Source: Auanema rhodensis (Eukaryota > Nematoda > Chromadorea > Rhabditida > Rhabditidae). Taken from it: a stretch of 64,000 nt of DNA. This document shows, piece after piece, positions 35,401 to 49,300 of the stretch (its first letter is position 1; every line of letters begins with the position of its first letter). The notes below the pieces were generated by a model, which saw only the letters and a program-made list of their open reading frames with translations, ran no database searches and was not told where the DNA came from. The DNA lies in contig OZ059895.1 in NCBI GenBank assembly GCA_964057225.1, positions 1,240,001 to 1,304,000 on the forward strand. Direction: 5' to 3'. The translations under genes and the position numbers were made by a program.

Positions 35401-37217
35401 TGCATTCGATGCGGATTTTTAAGCTGCGTCGATCTGTGTTATCAGATTTGCGCTAGCTTAAAAATGCACCGAGATATCAACTGATATAAGTTCACACTTA
35501 TATCCTCGATTTTCACCCTGAAGAATTAATTTTTTCGTTGAATAACATTGTCCATCGTCTTTGCCTTGAAAAAAGGAATCTGAAAACATCTACTTTTAGC
35601 TAAATTATTTTGAAATTTTTCGAAAAAATTTTTGTCAAAATGTTTTTGGAAGCAATGTTGAGTGTACATGGAAACTCAACATACACTAATGCATCATTTT
35701 TCAAACGATCAGAACTAATTTTTGTATTAAGCGTTTCTCAATTTAGTATAGTGCATTCGATGCGGATTTTTAAGCTGCGTCGATCTGTGTTATCAGATTT
35801 GCGCTAGCTGAAAAATGCACCGAGATATCAACTGATATAAGTTCACACTTATATCCTCGATTTTCACCCTGAAGAATTAATTTTTTCGTTGAATAACATT
35901 GTCCATCGTCTTTGCCTTGAAAAAAGGAATCTAAAAACGTCTACTTTTTGCTAAATTATTTTGAAATTTTTCGAAAAAATTTTTGTCAAAATGTTTTTGG
36001 AAGCAATGTTGAGTGTACATGGAAACTCAACATACACTAATGCATCATTTTTCAAACGATCATAACTAATTTTTGTATTAAGCGTTTCTCAATGTAGTAT
36101 AGTGCATTCGATGCGGATTTTTAAGCTGCGTCGATCTGTGTTATCAGATTTGCGCTAGCTTAAAAATGCACCGAGATATCAACTGATATAAGTTCACACT
36201 TATATCCTCGATTTTCACCCTGAAGAATTAATTTTTTCGTTGAATAACATTGTCCATCGTCTTTGCCTTGAAAAAAGGAATCTAAAAACATCTACTTTTT
36301 GCTAAATTATTTTGAAATTTTTCGAAAAAATTTTTGTCAAAATGTTTTTGGAAGCAATGTTGAGTGTACATGGAAACTCAACATACACTAATGCATCATT
36401 TTTCAAACGATCATAATTAATTTTTGTATTAAGCGTTTCTCAATTTAGTATAGTGCATTCGATGCGGATTTTTAAGCTGCGTCGATCTGTGTTATCAGAT
36501 TTGCGCTAGCTTAAAAATGCACCGAGATATCAACTGATATAAGTTCACACTTATATCCTCGATTTTCACCCTGAAGAATTAATTTTTTCGTTGAATAACA
36601 TTGTCCATCGTCTTTGCCTTGAAAAAAAGAATCTAAAAACATCTACTTTTTGCTAAATTATTTTGAAATTTTTCGAAAAAATTTTTGTCAAAATGTTTTT
36701 GGAAGCAATGTTGAGTGTACATGGAAACTCAACATACACTAATGCATCATTTTTCAAACGATCAGAACTAATTTTTGTATTAAGCGTTTCTCAATTTAGT
36801 ATAGTGCATTCGATGCGGATTTTTAAGCTGCGTCGATCTGTGTTATCAGATTTGCGCTAGCTGAAAAATGCACCGAGATATCAACTGATATAAGTTCACA
36901 CTTATATCCTCGATTTTCACCCTGAAGAATTAATTTTTTCGTTGAATAACATTGTCCATCGTCTTTGCCTTGAAAAAAGGAATCTAAAAACATCTACTTT
37001 TTGCTAAATTATTTTGAAATTTTTCGAAAAAATTTTTGTCAAAATGTTTTTGGAAGCAATGTTGAGTGTACATGGAAACTCAACATACACTAATGCATCA
37101 TTTTTCAAACGATCATAACTAATTTTTGTATTAAGCGTTTCTCAATGTAGTATAGTGCATTCGATGCGGATTTTTAAGCTGCGTCGATCTGTGTTATCAG
37201 ATTTGCGCTAGCTTAAA
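29496..37217 (+). repeat. Satellite domain 8: less ordered monomers with many private changes
   Basis: Twenty-two units start at 29496 and every 351 bases to 36867. Unit 29496 is the most diverged of the middle window (CTAAATTTTTTTG, TTTTGAAAGC, GGAAAGTC, GTAGTAAAATGC, CTGTCTTA). Other one-off changes include CCTCGAAAAAAGG and CCGATATATC (29847), TTCTTAATG (30549), AAACAATC (31602), TGAACAATT (32655), GAAAGTTTTCG (33357), GAATGACATT (34059) and AAAACGTC (35814). Short echoes of the ordered series occur (30198, 30549, 30900, 31251; and 35463, 35814, 36165), but no regular higher-order period. This is the spacer between the two long homologous blocks. Confidence 0.85.
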
Positions 37218-38972
37218 AATGCACCGAGATATCAACTGATATAAGTTCACACTTATATCCTCGATTTTCACCCTGAAGAATTAATTTTTTCGTTGAATAA
37301 CATTGTCCATCGTCTTTGCCTTGAAAAAAGGAATCTGAAAACATCTACTTTTTGCTAAATTATTTTGAAATTTTTCGAAAAAATTTTTGTCAAAATGTTT
37401 TTGGAAGCAATGTTGAGTGTACATGGAAACTCAACATACACTAATGCATCATTTTTCAAACGATCAGAACTAATTTTTGTATTGAGCGTTTCTCAATTTA
37501 GTATAGTGCATTCGATGCGGATTTTTAAGCTGCGTCGATCTGTGTTATCAGATTTGCGCTAGCTGAAAAATGCACCGAGATATCAACTGATATAAGTTCA
37601 CACTTATATCCTCGATTTTCACCCTGAAGAATTAATTTTTTCGTTGAATAACATTGTCCATCGTCTTTGCCTTGAAAAAAGGAATCTAAAAACATCTACT
37701 TTTTGCTAAATTATTTTGAAATTTTTCGAAAAAATTTTTGTCAAAATGTTTTTGGAAGCAATGTTGAGTGTACATGGAAACTCAACATACACTAATGCAT
37801 CATTTTTCAAACGATCATAACTAATTTTTGTATTAAGCGTTTCTCAATGTAGAATAGTGCATTCGATGCGGATTTTTAAGCTGCGTCGTTCTGTGTTATC
37901 AGATTTGCGCTAGCTGAAAAATGCACCGAGATATCAACTGATATAAGTTCACACATATATCCTCGATTTTCACCCTGAAGAATTAATTTTTTCGTTGAAT
38001 AACATTGTCCATCGTCTTTGCCTTGAAAAAAGGAATCTAAAAACATCTACTTTTTGCTAAATTATTTTGAAATTTTTCGAAAAAATTTTTGTCAAAATGT
38101 TTTTGGAAGCAATGTTGAGTGTACATGGAAACTCAACATACACTAATGCATCATTTTTCAAACGATCATAATTAATTTTTGTATTAAGCGTTTCTCAATT
38201 TAGTATAGTGCATTCGATGCGGATTTTTAAGCTGCGTCGATCTGTGTTATCAGATTTGCGCTAGCTTAAAAATGCACCGAGATATCAACTGATATAAGTT
38301 CACACTTATATCCTCGATTTTCACCCTGAAGAATTAATTTTTTCGTTGAATAACATTGTCCATCGTCTTTGCCTTGAAAAAAGGAATCTGAAAACATCTA
38401 CTTTTTGCTAAATTATTTTGAAATTTTTCGAAAAAATTTTTGTCAAAATGTTTTTGGAAGCAATGTTGAGTGTACATGGAAACTCAACATACACTAATGC
38501 ATCATTTTTCAAACGATCATAACTAATTTTTGTATTAAGCGTTTCTCAATTTAGTATAGTGCATTCGATGCGGATTTTTAAGCTGCGTCGATCTGTGTTA
38601 TCAGATTTGCGCTAGCTGAAAAATGCACCGAGATATCAACTGATATAAGTTCACACTTATATCCTCGATTTTCACCCTGAAGAATTAATTTTTTCGTTGA
38701 ATAACATTGTCCATCGTCTTTGCCTTGAAAAAAGGAATCTAAAAACATCTACTTTTTGCTAAATTATTTTGAAATTTTTCGAAAAAATTTTTGTCAAAAT
38801 GTTTTTGGAAGCAATGTTGAGTGTACATGGAAACTCAACATACACTAATGCATCATTTTTCAAACGATCATAACTAATTTTTGTATTAAGCGTTTCTCGA
38901 TGTAGTATAGTGCATTCGATGCGGATTTTTAAGCTGCGTCGTTCTGTGTTATCAGATTTGCGCTAGCTTAAA

Positions 38973-41900
38973 AATGCACCGAGATATCAACTGATATAAG
39001 TTCACACATATATCCTCGATTTTCACCCTGAAGAATTAATTTTTTCGTTGAATAACATTGTCCATCGTCTTTGCCTTGAAAAAAAGAATCTAAAAACATC
39101 TACTTTTTGCTAAATTATTTTGAAATTTTTCGAAAAAATTTTTGTCAAAATGTTTTTGGAAGCAATGTTGAGTGTACATGGAAACTCAACATACACTAAT
39201 GCATCATTTTTCAAACGATCATAACTTATTTTTGTATTAAGCGTTTCTCGATGTAGTATAGTGCATTCGATGCGGATTTTTAAGCTGCGTCGTTCTGTGT
39301 TATCAGATTTGCGCTAGCTTAAAAATGCACCGAGATATCAACTGATATAAGTTCACACATATATCCTCGATTTTCACCCTGAAGAATTAATTTTTTCGTT
39401 GAATAACATTGTCCATCGTCTTTGCCTTGAAAAAAAGAATCTAAAAACATCTACTTTTTGCTAAATTATTTTGAAATTTTTCGAAAAAATTTTTGTCAAA
39501 ATGTTTTTGGAAGCAATGTTGAGTGTACATGGAAACTCAACATACACTAATGCATCATTTTTCAAACGATCATAATTAATTTTTGTATTAAGCGTTTCTC
39601 AATGTAGTATAGTGCAATCGATGCGGATTTTTAAGCTGCGTCGATCTGTGTTATCAGATTTGCGCTAGCTTAAAAATGCACCGAGATATCAACTGATATA
39701 AGTTCACACATATATCCTCGATTTTCACCCTGAAGAATTAATTTTTTCGTTGAATAACATTGTCCATCGTCTTTGCCTTGAAAAAAAGAATCTAAAAACA
39801 TCTACTTTTTGCTAAATTATTTTGAAATTTTTCGAAAAAATTTTTGTCAAAATGTTTTTGGAAGCAATGTTGAGTGTACATGGAAACTCAACATACACTA
39901 ATGCATCATTTTTCAAACGATCATAATTAATTTTTGTATTAAGCGTTTCTCAATGTAGTATAGTGCATTCGATGCGGATTTTTAAGCTGCGTCGATCTGT
40001 GTTATCAGATTTGCGCTAGCTTAAAAATGCACCGAGATATCAACTGATATAAGTTCACACTTATATCCTCGATTTTCACCCTGAAGAATTAATTTTTTCG
40101 TTGAATAACATTGTCCATCGTCTTTGCCTTGAAAAAAGGAATCTGAAAACATCTACTTTTAGCTAAATTATTTTGAAATTTTTCGAAAAAATTTTTGTCA
40201 AAATGTTTTTGGAAGCAATGTTGAGTGTACATGGAAACTCAACATACACTAATGCATCATTTTTCAAACGATCAGAACTAATTTTTGTATTAAGCGTTTC
40301 TCAATTTAGTATAGTGCATTCGATGCGGATTTTTAAGCTGCGTCGATCTGTGTTATCAGATTTGCGCTAGCTGAAAAATGCACCGAGATATCAACTGATA
40401 TAAGTTCACACTTATATCCTCGATTTTCACCCTGAAGAATTAATTTTTTCGTTGAATAACATTGTCCATCGTCTTTGCCTTGAAAAAAGGAATCTAAAAA
40501 CATCTACTTTTTGCTAAATTATTTTGAAATTTTTCGAAAAAATTTTTGTCAAAATGTTTTTGGAAGCAATGTTGAGTGTACATGGAAACTCAACATACAC
40601 TAATGCATCATTTTTCAAACGATCATAACTAATTTTTGTATTAAGCGTTTCTCAATGTAGTATAGTGCATTCGATGCGGATTTTTAAGCTGCGTCGATCT
40701 GTGTTATCAGATTTGCGCTAGCTTAAAAATGCACCGAGATATCAACTGATATAAGTTCACACTTATATCCTCGATTTTCACCCTGAAGAATTAATTTTTT
40801 CGTTGAATAACATTGTCCATCGTCTTTGCCTTGAAAAAAGGAATCTGAAAACATCTACTTTTAGCTAAATTATTTTGAAATTTTTCGAAAAAATTTTTGT
40901 CAAAATGTTTTTGGAAGCAATGTTGAGTGTACATGGAAACTCAACATACACTAATGCATCATTTTTCATACGATCAGAACTAATTTTTGTATTAAGCGTT
41001 TCTCAATTTAGTATAGTGCATTCGATGCGGATTTTTAAGCTGCGTCGATCTGTGTTATCAGATTTGCGCTAGCTGAAAAATGCACCGAGATATCAACTGA
41101 TATAAGTTCACACTTATATCCTCGATTTTCACCCTGAAGAATTAATTTTTTCGTTGAATAACATTGTCCATCGTCTTTGCCTTGAAAAAAAGAATCTAAA
41201 AACATCTACTTTTTGCTAAATTATTTTGAAATTTTTCGAAAAAATTTTTGTCAAAATGTTTTTGGAAGCAATGTTGAGTGTACATGGAAACTCAACATAC
41301 ACTAATGCATCATTTTTCAAACGATCATAACTTATTTTTGTATTAAGCGTTTCTCGATGTAGTATAGTGCATTCGATGCGGATTTTTAAGCTGCGTCGTT
41401 CTGTGTTATCAGATTTGCGCTAGCTTAAAAATGCACCGAGATATCAACTGATATAAGTTCACACATATATCCTCGATTTTCACCCTGAAGAATTAATTTT
41501 TTCGTTGAATAACATTGTCCATCGTCTTTGCCTTGAAAAAAAGAATCTAAAAACATCTACTTTTTGCTAAATTATTTTGAAATTTTTCGAAAAAATTTTT
41601 GTCAAAATGTTTTTGGAAGCAATGTTGAGTGTACATGGAAACTCAACATACACTAATGCATCATTTTTCAAACGATCATAATTAATTTTTGTATTAAGCG
41701 TTTCTCAATGTAGTATAGTGCAATCGATGCGGATTTTTAAGCTGCGTCGATCTGTGTTATCAGATTTGCGCTAGCTTAAAAATGCACCGAGATATCAACT
41801 GATATAAGTTCACACATATATCCTCGATTTTCACCCTGAAGAATTAATTTTTTCGTTGAATAACATTGTCCATCGTCTTTGCCTTGAAAAAAAGAATCTA

Positions 41901-43184
41901 AAAACATCTACTTTTTGCTAAATTATTTTGAAATTTTTCGAAAAAATTTTTGTCAAAATGTTTTTGGAAGCAATGTTGAGTGTACATGGAAACTCAACAT
42001 ACACTAATGCATCATTTTTCAAACGATCATAATTAATTTTTGTATTAAGCGTTTCTCAATGTAGTATAGTGCATTCGATGCGGATTTTTAAGCTGCGTCG
42101 ATCTGTGTTATCAGATTTGCGCTAGCTTAAAAATGCACCGAGATATCAACTGATATAAGTTCACACTTATATCCTCGATTTTCACCCTGAAGAATTAATT
42201 TTTTCGTTGAATAACATTGTCCATCGTCTTTGCCTTGAAAAAAGGAATCTGAAAACATCTACTTTTAGCTAAATTATTTTGAAATTTTTCGAAAAAATTT
42301 TTGTCAAAATGTTTTTGGAAGCAATGTTGAGTGTACATGGAAACTCAACATACACTAATGCATCATTTTTCAAACGATCAGAACTAATTTTTGTATTAAG
42401 CGTTTCTCAATTTAGTATAGTGCATTCGATGCGGATTTTTAAGCTGCGTCGATCTGTGTTATCAGATTTGCGCTAGCTGAAAAATGCACCGAGATATCAA
42501 CTGATATAAGTTCACACTTATATCCTCGATTTTCACCCTGAAGAATTAATTTTTTCGTTGAATAACATTGTCCATCGTCTTTGCCTTGAAAAAAGGAATC
42601 TAAAAACATCTACTTTTTGCTAAATTATTTTGAAATTTTTCGAAAAAATTTTTGTCAAAATGTTTTTGGAAGCAATGTTGAGTGTACATGAAAACTCAAC
42701 ATACACTAATGCATCATTTTTCAAACGATCATAACTAATTTTTGTATTAAGCGTTTCTCAATGTAGTATAGTGCATTCGATGCGGATTTTTAAGCTGCGT
42801 CGATCTGTGTTATCAGATTTGCGCTAGCTTAAAAATGCACCGAGATATCAACTGATATAAGTTCACACTTATATCCTCGATTTTCACCCTGAAGAATTAA
42901 TTTTTTCGTTGAATAACATTGTCCATCGTCTTTGCCTTGAAAAAAGGAATCTGAAAACATCTACTTTTAGCTAAATTATTTTGAAATTTTTCGAAAAAAT
43001 TTTTGTCAAAATGTTTTTGGAAGCAATGTTGAGTGTACATGGAAACTCAACATACACTAATGCATCATTTTTCATACGATCAGAACTAATTTTTGTATTA
43101 AGCGTTTCTCAATTTAGTATAGTGCATTCGATGCGGATTTTTAAGCTGCGTCGATCTGTGTTATCAGATTTGCGCTAGCTGAAA
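38973..43184 (+). repeat. Tandem 6-mer (2106-bp) duplication
   Basis: Units 38973, 39324, 39675, 40026, 40377 and 40728 are followed by 41079, 41430, 41781, 42132, 42483 and 42834 in the same subtype order, exactly 2106 bases on. The sixth unit of both copies carries the rare TTTTTCATACGATC, and the third and fourth carry the same CACATAT and TTTAGC states. Differences are few: CACATAT in 38973 against CACTTAT in 41079, and CATGAAAAC in 42483. The duplication is absent from the homologous stretch at 10938-13043. Confidence 0.92.
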
Positions 43185-43535
43185 AATGCACCGAGATATC
43201 AACTGATATAAGTTCACACTTATATCCTCGATTTTCACCCTGAAGAATTAATTTTTTCGTTGAATAACATTGTCCATCGTCTTTGCCTTGAAAAAAGGAA
43301 TCTAAAAACATCTACTTTTTGCTAAATTATTTTGAAATTTTTCGAAAAAATTTTTGTCAAAATGTTTTTGGAAGCAATGTTGAGTGTACATGGAAACTCA
43401 ACATACACTAATGCATCATTTTTCAAACGATCATAACTAATTTTTGTATTAAGCGTTTCTCAATGTAGTATAGTGCATTCGATGCGGATTTTTAAGCTGC
43501 GTCGATCTGTGTTATCAGATTTGCGCTAGCTTAAA

Positions 43536-45641
43536 AATGCACCGAGATATCAACTGATATAAGTTCACACTTATATCCTCGATTTTCACCCTGAAGAATT
43601 AATTTTTTCGTTGAATAACATTGTCCATCGTCTTTGCCTTGAAAAAAGGAATCTAAAAACATCTACTTTTTGCTAAATTATTTTGAAATTTTTCGAAAAA
43701 ATTTTTGTCAAAATGTTTTTGGAAGCAATGTTGAGTGTACATGGAAACTCAACATACACTAATGCATCATTTTTCAAACGATCATAATTAATTTTTGTAT
43801 TAAGCGTTTCTCAATTTAGTATAGTGCATTCGATGCGGATTTTTAAGCTGCGTCGATCTGTGTTATCAGATTTGCGCTAGCTTAAAAATGCACCGAGATA
43901 TCAACTGATATAAGTTCACACTTATATCCTCGATTTTCACCCTGAAGAATTAATTTTTTCGTTGAATAACATTGTCCATCGTCTTTGCCTTGAAAAAAAG
44001 AATCTAAAAACATCTACTTTTTGCTAAATTATTTTGAAATTTTTCGAAAAAATTTTTGTCAAAATGTTTTTGGAAGCAATGTTGAGTGTACATGGAAACT
44101 CAACATACACTAATGCATCATTTTTCAAACGATCATAACTATTTTTTGTATTAAGCGTTTCTCAATGTAGTATAGTGCATTCGATGCGGATTTTTAAGCT
44201 GCGTCGATCTGTGTTATCAGATTTGCGCTAGCTTAAAAATGCACCGAGATATCAACTGATATAAGTTCACACTTATATCCTCGATTTTCACCCTGAAGAA
44301 TTAATTTTTTCGTTGAATAACATTGTCCATCGTCTTTGCCTTGAAAAAAGGAATCTAAAAACATCTACTTTTTGCTAAATTATTTTGAAATTTTTCGAAA
44401 AAATTTTTGTCAAAATGTTTTTGGAAGCAATGTTGAGTGTACATGGAAACTCAACATACACTAATGCATCATTTTTCAAACGATCATAATTAATTTTTGT
44501 ATTAAGCTTTTCTCAATTTAGTATAGTGCATTCGATGCGGATTTTTAAGCTGCGTCGATCTGTGTTATCAGATTTGCGCTAGCTTAAAAATGCACCGAGA
44601 TATCAACTGATATAAGTTCACACTTATATCCTCGATTTTCACCCTGAAGAATTAATTTTTTCGTTGAATAACATTGTCCATCGTCTTTGCCTTGAAAAAA
44701 AGAATCTAAAAACATCTACTTTTTGCTAAATTATTTTGAAATTTTTCGAAAAAATTTTTGTCAAAATGTTTTTGGAAGCAATGTTGAGTGTACATGGAAA
44801 CTCAACATACACTAATGCATCATTTTTCAAACGATCATAACTATTTTTTGTATTAAGCGTTTCTCAATGTAGTATAGTGCATTCGATGCGGATTTTTAAG
44901 CTGCGTCGATCTGTGTTATCAGATTTGCGCTAGCTTAAAAATGCACCGAGATATCAACTGATATAAGTTCACACTTATATCCTCGATTTTCACCCTGAAG
45001 AATTAATTTTTTCGTTGAATAACATTGTCCATCGTCTTTGCCTTGAAAAAAGGAATCTAAAAACATCTACTTTTTGCTAAATTATTTTGAAATTTTTCGA
45101 AAAAATTTTTGTCAAAATGTTTTTGGAAGCAATGTTGAGTGTACATGGAAACTCAACATACACTAATGCATCATTTTTCAAACGATCATAATTAATTTTT
45201 GTATTAAGCGTTTCTCAATTTAGTATAGTGCATTCGATGCGGATTTTTAAGCTGCGTCGATCTGTGTTATCAGATTTGCGCTAGCTTAAAAATGCACCGA
45301 GATATCAACTGATATAAGTTCACACTTATATCCTCGATTTTCACCCTGAAGAATTAATTTTTTCGTTGAATAACATTGTCCATCGTCTTTGCCTTGAAAA
45401 AAAGAATCTAAAAACATCTACTTTTTGCTAAATTATTTTGAAATTTTTCGAAAAAATTTTTGTCAAAATGTTTTTGGAAGCAATGTTGAGTGTACATGGA
45501 AACTCAACATACACTAATGCATCATTTTTCAAACGATCATAACTATTTTTTGTATTAAGCGTTTCTCAATGTAGTATAGTGCATTCGATGCGGATTTTTA
45601 AGCTGCGTCGATCTGTGTTATCAGATTTGCGCTAGCTTAAA
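43536..45641 (+). repeat. 2-mer (702-bp) higher-order repeat, three copies
   Basis: Units 43536, 44238 and 44940 (GGAATCT/AATTAAT/CAATTTAG) alternate with 43887, 44589 and 45291 (AGAATCT/AACTATTTT/CAATGTAG). Unit 44238 has a private AAGCTTTT. The same dimer occurs twice at 13395-14798. Confidence 0.9.
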
Positions 45642-46343
45642 AATGCACCGAGATATCAACTGATATAAGTTCACACTTATATCCTCGATTTTCACCCTGA
45701 AGAATTAATTTTTTCGTTGAATAACATTGTCCATCGTCTTTGCCTTGAAAAAAGGAATCTGAAAACATCTACTTTTTGCTAAATTATTTTGAAATTTTTC
45801 GAAAAAATTTTTGTCAAAATGTTTTTGGAAGCAATGTTGAGTGTACATGGAAACTCAACATACACTAATGCATCATTTTTCAAACGATCAGAACTAATTT
45901 TTGTATTAAGCGTTTCTCAATTTAGTATAGTGCATTCGATGCGGATTTTTAAGCTGCGTCGATCTGTGTTATCAGATTTGCGCTAGCTGAAAAATGCACC
46001 GAGATATCAACTGATATAAGTTCACACTTATATCCTCGATTTTCACCCTGAAGAATTAATTTTTTCGTTGAATAACATTGTCCATCGTCTTTGCCTTGAA
46101 AAAAGGAATCTAAAAACATCTACTTTTTGCTAAATTATTTTGAAATTTTTCGAAAAAATTTTTGTCAAAATGTTTTTGGAAGCAATGTTGAGTGTACATG
46201 GAAACTCAACATACACTAATGCATCATTTTTCAAACGATCATAACTAATTTTTGTATTAAGCGTTTCTCAATGTAGTATAGTGCATTCGATGCGGATTTG
46301 TAAGCTGCGTCGATCTGTGTTATCAGATTTGCGCTAGCTTAAA

Positions 46344-49300
46344 AATGCACCGAGATATCAACTGATATAAGTTCACACTTATATCCTCGATTTTCACCCT
46401 GAAGAATTAATTTTTTCGTTGAATAACATTGTCCATCGTCTTTGCCTTGAAAATTGAAATCTAAAAACATCTACTTTTTGCTAAATTATTTTGAAATTTT
46501 TCGAAAAAATTTTTGTCAAAATGTTTTTGGAAGCAATGTTGAGTGTACATGGAAACTCAACATACACTAATGCATCATTTTTCAAACGATCATAACTAAT
46601 TTTTGTATTAAGCGTTTCTCAATGTAATATAGTGCATTCGATGCGGATTTTTAAGCTGCGTCGTTCTGTGTTATCAGATTTGCGCTAGCTGAAAAATGCA
46701 CCGAGATATCAACTGATATAAGTTCACACATATATCCTCGATTTTCACCCTGAAGAATTAATTTTTTCGTTGAATAACATTGTCCATCGTCTTTGCCTTG
46801 AAAAAAGGAATCTGAAAACATCTACTTTTTGCTAAATTATTTTGAAATTTTTCGAAAAAATTTTTGTCAAAATGTTTTTGGAAGCAATGTTGAGTGTACA
46901 TGGAAACTCAACATACACTAATGCATCATTTTTCAAACGATCATAATTAATTTTTGTATTAAGCGTTTCTCAATTTAGTATAGTGCATTCGATGCGGATT
47001 TTTAAGCTGCGTCGATCTGTGTTATCAGATTTGCGCTAGCTTAAAAATGCACCGAGATATCAACTGATATAAGTTCACACTTATATCCTCGATTTTCACC
47101 CTGAAGAATTAATTTTTTCGTTGAATAACATTGTCCATCGTCTTTGCCTTGAAAAAAGGAATCTGAAAACATCTACTTTTTGCTAAATTATTTTGAAATT
47201 TTTCGAAAAAATTTTTGTCAAAATGTTTTTGGAAGCAATGTTGAGTGTACATGGAAACTCAACATACACTAATGCATCATTTTTCAAACGATCATAACTA
47301 ATTTTTGTATTAAGCGTTTCTCAATTTAGTATAGTGCATTCGATGCGGATTTTTAAGCTGCGTCGATCTGTGTTATCAGATTTGCGCTAGCTGAAAAATG
47401 CACCGAGATATCAACTGATATAAGTTCACACTTATATCCTCTATTTTCACCCTGAAGAATTAATTTTTTCGTTGAATAACATTGTCCATCGTCTTTGCCT
47501 TGAAAAAAGGAATCTAAAAACATCTACTTTTTGCTAAATTATTTTGAAATTTTTCGAAAAAATTTTTGTCAAAATGTTTTTGGAAGCAATGTTGAGTGTA
47601 CATGGAAACTCAACATACACTAATGCATCATTTTTCAAACGATCAGAACTAATTTTTGTATTAAGCGTTTCTCAATTTAGTATAGTGCATTCGATGCGGA
47701 TTTTTAAGCTGCGTCGATCTGTGTTATCAGATTTGCGCTAGCTGAAAAATGCACCGAGATATCAACTGATATAAGTTCACACTTATATCCTCGATTTTCA
47801 CCCTGAAGAATTAATTTTTTCGTTGAATAACATTGTCCATCGTCTTTGCCTTGAAAAAAGGAATCTAAAAACATCTACTTTTTGCTAAATTATTTTGAAA
47901 TTTTTCGAAAAAATTTTTGTCAAAATGTTTTTGGAAGCAATGTTGAGTGTACATGGAAACTCAACATACACTAATGCATCATTTTTCAAACGATCATAAC
48001 TAATTTTTGTATTAAGCGTTTCTCAATGTAGTATAGTGCATTCGATGCGGATTTTTAAGCTGCGTCGATCTGTGTTATCAGATTTGCGCTAGCTTAAAAA
48101 TGCACCGAGATATCAACTGATATAAGTTCACACTTATATCCTTGATTTTCACCCTGAAGAATTAATTTTTTCGTTGAATAACATTGTCCATCGTCTTTGC
48201 CTTGAAAAAAGGAATCTAAAAACATCTACTTTTTGCTAAATTATTTTGAAAATTTTCGAAAAAATTTTTGTCAAAATGTTTTTGGAAGCAATGTTGAGTG
48301 TACATGGAAACTCAACATACACTAATGCATCATTTTTCAAACGATCATAATTAATTTTTGTATTAAGCGTTTTTCAATTTAGTATAGTGCATTCGATGCG
48401 GATTTTTAAGCTGCGTCGATCTGTGTTATCAGATTTGCGCTAGCTTAAAAATGCACCGAGATATCAACTGATATAAGTTCACACTTATATCCTCGATTTT
48501 CACCCTGAAGAATTAATTTTTTCGTTGAATAACATTGTCCATCGTCTTTGCCTTGAAAAAAGGAATCTAAAAACATCTACTTTTTGCTAAATTATTTTGA
48601 AATTTTTCGAAAAAATTTTTGTCAAAATGTTTTTGGAAGCAATGTTGAGTGTACATGGAAACTCAACATACACTAATGCATCATTTTTCAAACGATCATA
48701 ATTAATTTTTGTATTAAGCGTTTCTCAATTTAGTATAGTGCATTCGATGCGGATTTTTAAGCTGCGTCGATCTGTGTTATCAGATTTGCGCTAGCTTAAA
48801 AATGCACCGAGATATCAACTGATATAAGTTCACACTTATATCCTCGATTTTCACCCTGAAGAATTAATTTTTTCGTTGAATAACATTGTCCATCGTCTTT
48901 GCCTTGAAAAAAGGAATCTGAAAACATCTACTTTTTGCTAAATTATTTTGAAATTTTTCGAAAAAATTTTTGTCAAAATGTTTTTGGAAGCAATGTTGAG
49001 TGTACATGGAAACTCAACATACACTAATGCATCATTTTTCAAACGATCATAACTAATTTTTGTATTAAGCGTTTCTCAATTTAGTATAGTGCATTCGATG
49101 CGGATTTTTAAGCTGCGTCGATCTGTGTTATCAGATTTGCGCTAGCTGAAAAATGCACCGAGATATCAACTGATATAAGTTCACACTTATATCCTCTATT
49201 TTCACCCTGAAGAATTAATTTTTTCGTTGAATAACATTGTCCATCGTCTTTGCCTTGAAAAAAGGAATCTAAAAACATCTACTTTTTGCTAAATTATTTT

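Larger units (their letters stand above)
37218..46343 (+). repeat. Satellite domain 9, copy 2 of the long ordered series
   Basis: Units start at 37218 and every 351 bases to 45993. Units 37569-40727 repeat the subtype order of 9885-13043, and 43185-45992 that of 13044-15149. Unlike copy 1, both the 38271 and 38622 types are intact as separate units, and a 6-mer (38973-41078) is duplicated at 41079-43184. Nine units from 37218 are also found inverted at 9717-6559. The block runs straight into 46344-53713, which matches 15852-28 kb, so the two blocks are collinear across their whole length. Confidence 0.88.
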
